The notes under the pieces are model-generated. The model had not been told where the DNA came from. It did not search any database and saw only the letters and a program-made list of their open reading frames with translations. A DNA stretch of 15,488 bases from UCB3 sp964415605 (GTDB lineage Bacteria; Chloroflexota; Anaerolineae; Epilineales; Epilineaceae), in assembly GCA_964415605.1 (NCBI GenBank), contig CAYQBA010000115.1, positions 1 to 15,488 of the forward strand, written 5' to 3'. Each line of letters opens with the position of its first letter. Position 1 is the first letter of the stretch. Shown piece after piece: positions 13,448 through 15,488 of this stretch. Made by a program: the position numbers and the translations under genes.

Positions 13448-15488
13448 TCACGGCGACGCCCGCGGCCAGAACCGCTCCGCCGGGCACGGGTCGAACGCCC
13501 CGGCGATGGCCCGGTACACTGCCGCCAGGTCCTCGCCGTCAGGCGCGAAGAAGTAGTCCGCGGGCCGTGACGCCATCTCTCGCAGCGCGTCGGTCTCGAC
13601 GTCCTCGCCCAGCCCGATCGTGAACAGCCGCACGCCCCCGGCCTTCACCGCGCCCGCGGCGGCGACGGCGGAGGCGATCGGCTCCGGGTTGTTCCGGCCG
13701 TCGGTGAGGACGATCACCGCCGCCTGGCGCCCGGGGACGGCGCGCGAGCCCTGCAGCTCCGCCTGCGCCGCGCGCAGGCCCAGGTCGATGCGCGTGAACT
13801 GGGCCATGGCGATTCCCGCCAGCGCCGCGTCCAAGCTCGCCCGGTCGCCGGTCAGCGGCGCCGCCAGCCAGGCCGACGCGTTGAAGCCCACGATGGCCGC
13901 CCGGTCGCCCGGCAGGTCGAGCTCGGCCAGGAACAACGCCGCCGCCTCGCGTGCCGCGTCGAGCTTGGGCCGGCCGGCGCGCGTGGCATCGCGCATGCTC
14001 GTCGACGCGTCGAGCACCAGCACGACGTCGATGCCCGGCCGGTTCGGGTCGCACGCCGGGTCGCGCAGGCTGAGCGGCAGGTAGATCGGCACGGGCTTCG
14101 GCGTCGCCGTCGGCGTCGGCGAGGGCGTCGGCGTCGCGGTCGGCGAGGGCGTCGGCGTCAGGGTGGGCGTCCGCGTGGCCGTCGCGGTCCACGTCGGCGT
14201 CGGCGTGGCGGTCGACGTCGGTGTCGGCGTCGGCACCGGCGTGTGCGTCGGGGCGGCCGCGGCGCACAGCGGCTCGAGGTCGCCCAGGAGGTCCATGTCG
14301 TACAATTGCGAGCACTTGCGGGACCCGTCCGGTCGCGTCGTGCAGCGGCGCCGGACCGTGACGTCCGCGAGCTGGCGCGAGTGCTCGACCGCCCCGCTGA
14401 GGCCGTCGTACCACACGGCGCCGCCGTCGAACGGCTTCCTGACGCCGGCGGCCGAGGCGACCAGGCGGTCGCCCGCGGCGAACGCGGCCAGCGCGCCGAT
14501 GACCGACTCGTCGCCGCCGACGGTGCTGTCGGCAAAGTGCTCGCGCTGCAGCTCGACCGCCCACTCGCCCCGCCGCAGGCGTGCCACCAACACGTCGCCG
14601 GTCAGGCCGGCCGAGCCGTCGCGCAGGCCAAGCACGAGGTCGCCGTTGCGACGGAAGGCGATGTCGGCCAGGAAGGCATTGGTGTGGAAGACCCTCTGAC
14701 GCGGCAGGCGGTAGTCCAAGTCGAAGCGGACCACCTCGTGCAGGTTCGACCCGTCGGGGCGCGACCGGTACACCACCGCCTCCCGCCTGGGCCCGGGCCG
14801 CGCCACGTCCGGGACGACGCCGTGATACAGCCACCCCTCGTGGTAGCCCAGGGCGAACGGGTAGGCCGTCGCCGCCCAGCGCTCGCGCGTCGCCCCGTGC
14901 GGAAACACGCCGAGCAGCGTCCCGTCCGGCACCGACAGGCGGTAGATCAGGCGGTCGGAGAGGTTGACGGCGAAGAGCTGGCTGGCGTCGTCGTCGAGCT
15001 CGATGTCGCCGAAGCCCGTCTGCATGAAGAGCGTCTGGCTCTTGGCTGCCCGCCGGACGGGCAGGATCGCCCACGGGAGGCTGCGGCCGGTCGTCAGGTC
15101 GATCCGATAGATCGCGCCAGCCCCCCCCGGCCCCGTGAACTGGGGGTCGAAGGCGGCGGCGTAGAGATGGCCCCGGCCGCCGTCGTAGGCCAGACCGTTG
15201 AGCGAGCCGAGCGCCGCGTCGGTGTGCAGCGTCAATGGCGGGTCGGCCCGGTTGAAGGCCACGGCGGAGTCCCGCGGCCGCTCGGGCGTGCTCCAGCGCA
15301 GCCGCAGCTGGTACGAAGCCGCAAAGTAGGGATCGTCGGAAGCGCACGCGGCGCGGATCCGCGCGTAGTCGCCCGCCGCGGCCGTCGCGCGCTCGGAGAT
15401 GATCGGCTGGCGCGCGGCGGCCGTCGCCAGCGCGGCCTGCGTCGGCGCCTGGGCGGTCAGCATCGGGGCCAACGCCCCGAGCGTGGCC
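13448..15488 (-). CDS. Secreted propeller-like plus VWA domain protein, start beyond right edge
   Basis: At least 679 residues; the frame stays open to the right edge. Residue numbers here count from the TTG at 15472. The first residues (ATLGALAPMLTAQA) look like the end of a signal peptide with A-x-A cleavage, so only a short N-terminal part is missing. Residues ~50-400 have propeller-like repeats (GSLNGLAYDGGRGHLYAAAFD, GAIYRIDLTTG, IYRLSVPDGTLLGVFPHG, DIAFRRNGDLVLGLRDG). Two Cys pairs are likely (for example around C377 and C387). A 50-residue Thr/Pro linker (409-459) leads to PIYLPLSLRD (463-471) and one VWA domain (~480-660) with intact MIDAS: Asp488, Ser490, Ser492, Thr560 and Asp591. 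The C-terminus ends shortly after, without an anchor. The VWA resembles the second VWA of the convergent neighbour. The probable role is surface binding or sensing with bound Mg or Ca; the ligand is unknown. An in-frame ATG at 15463 exists but would discard most of the apparent signal sequence. Confidence 0.88.
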   Translation of the reverse strand, partial: ATLGALAPMLTAQAPTQAALATAAARQPIISERATAAAGDYARIRAACASDDPYFAASYQLRLRWSTPERPRDSAVAFNRADPPLTLHTDAALGSLNGLAYDGGRGHLYAAAFDPQFTGPGGAGAIYRIDLTTGRSLPWAILPVRRAAKSQTLFMQTGFGDIELDDDASQLFAVNLSDRLIYRLSVPDGTLLGVFPHGATRERWAATAYPFALGYHEGWLYHGVVPDVARPGPRREAVVYRSRPDGSNLHEVVRFDLDYRLPRQRVFHTNAFLADIAFRRNGDLVLGLRDGSAGLTGDVLVARLRRGEWAVELQREHFADSTVGGDESVIGALAAFAAGDRLVASAAGVRKPFDGGAVWYDGLSGAVEHSRQLADVTVRRRCTTRPDGSRKCSQLYDMDLLGDLEPLCAAAAPTHTPVPTPTPTSTATPTPTWTATATRTPTLTPTPSPTATPTPSPTPTATPKPVPIYLPLSLRDPACDPNRPGIDVVLVLDASTSMRDATRAGRPKLDAAREAAALFLAELDLPGDRAAIVGFNASAWLAAPLTGDRASLDAALAGIAMAQFTRIDLGLRAAQAELQGSRAVPGRQAAVIVLTDGRNNPEPIASAVAAAGAVKAGGVRLFTIGLGEDVETDALREMASRPADYFFAPDGEDLAAVYRAIAGAFDPCPAERFWPRASP
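14096..14248 (-). repeat. Thr/Pro linker-coding low-complexity repeat
   Basis: This stretch encodes alternating T-P, A-T-P and S-P units between the propeller-like region and the YLP-VWA part of the protein. At DNA level it is built of 'ggcgtc'-type hexamers on the plus strand, including a perfect 21-base direct repeat at 14115-14135 and 14139-14159 (24-base period). Such linkers extend a domain away from the surface and are often glycosylated. Length variation by slippage is likely. Confidence 0.85.

Noticed and set aside
9168..13487. A 1439-codon open frame on the minus strand opposite the double-VWA gene
   Set aside because: The translation is Arg/His/Ala-rich low-complexity sequence without domains, while the opposite strand encodes two VWA domains with full metal sites.
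10604..13570. A 988-codon plus-strand frame overlapping the double-VWA gene
   Set aside because: It is a Gly/Arg-rich out-of-frame shadow of the real gene and runs across its stop into the convergent gene.
14096..14248. Repeat array considered as a possible CRISPR or non-coding satellite
   Set aside because: Units are short, contiguous and without spacers, and they encode an in-frame Thr/Pro linker between two protein domains.
1..15488. Defence system, retron, phage or other novel multi-gene system
   Set aside because: No reverse transcriptase, nuclease, helicase, integrase, transposase or toxin-antitoxin signature is visible in any credible gene. The content is peptidases, surface VWA proteins, a DUF3810 protein and manA.

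Overview
The window is very GC-rich DNA (I judge well above 70 % by eye) with densely packed genes on both strands, and nothing in it suggests a recent insertion. Several secreted proteins combine Thr/Pro-rich linkers, a short Y-L-P motif and von Willebrand factor A (VWA) domains. Others are a very large secreted subtilase and an anti-sigma-like membrane protein. This mix is typical of high-GC Chloroflexota (Anaerolineae / Ardenticatenia type). That placement is an inference from protein style; there is no rRNA or other phylogenetic marker here.

Layout. At the left edge is the 3' end of a short membrane protein with an A/T/P-rich tail (2-349, +), followed closely by a DUF3810 membrane protein with an HExxH motif (421-1593, +). 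This converges on a 1561-residue secreted subtilase (S8) at 1654-6339 (-), with a GC-rich hairpin between the two. Upstream of the subtilase on the same strand lies a prolyl oligopeptidase (6379-8490, -), only 38 bases away, so the two peptidases probably form an operon. Their likely promoter lies just after the stop codon of a type I mannose-6-phosphate isomerase gene (manA, 8614-9672, -). It has a perfect -35 box, a 17-base spacer holding a 12-base palindrome, and a 4/6 -10 box. manA itself appears to have a leaderless promoter.

Divergent from manA is a large secreted protein with an N-terminal propeller-like region and two VWA domains (9792-13427, +). It meets, tail to tail and 20 bases apart, a second secreted propeller-plus-VWA protein (13448 to the right edge, -), whose start lies outside the window. 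The second VWA of the first protein and the single VWA of the other look like paralogous modules, each preceded by a T/P-rich linker and a YLP motif.

Functionally this looks like a cell-surface region: extracytoplasmic proteolysis (subtilase), peptide processing (oligopeptidase), and metal-dependent surface adhesion or sensing (VWA proteins), with one housekeeping sugar-phosphate enzyme between them. I see no tRNA, rRNA, CRISPR array, insertion sequence, phage gene or defence system. The most interesting content is the subtilase architecture (wide triad spacing like tripeptidyl-peptidase II, plus four scattered Asp-rich calcium-type loops), the convergent VWA pair, and two palindromes in promoter or leader regions.
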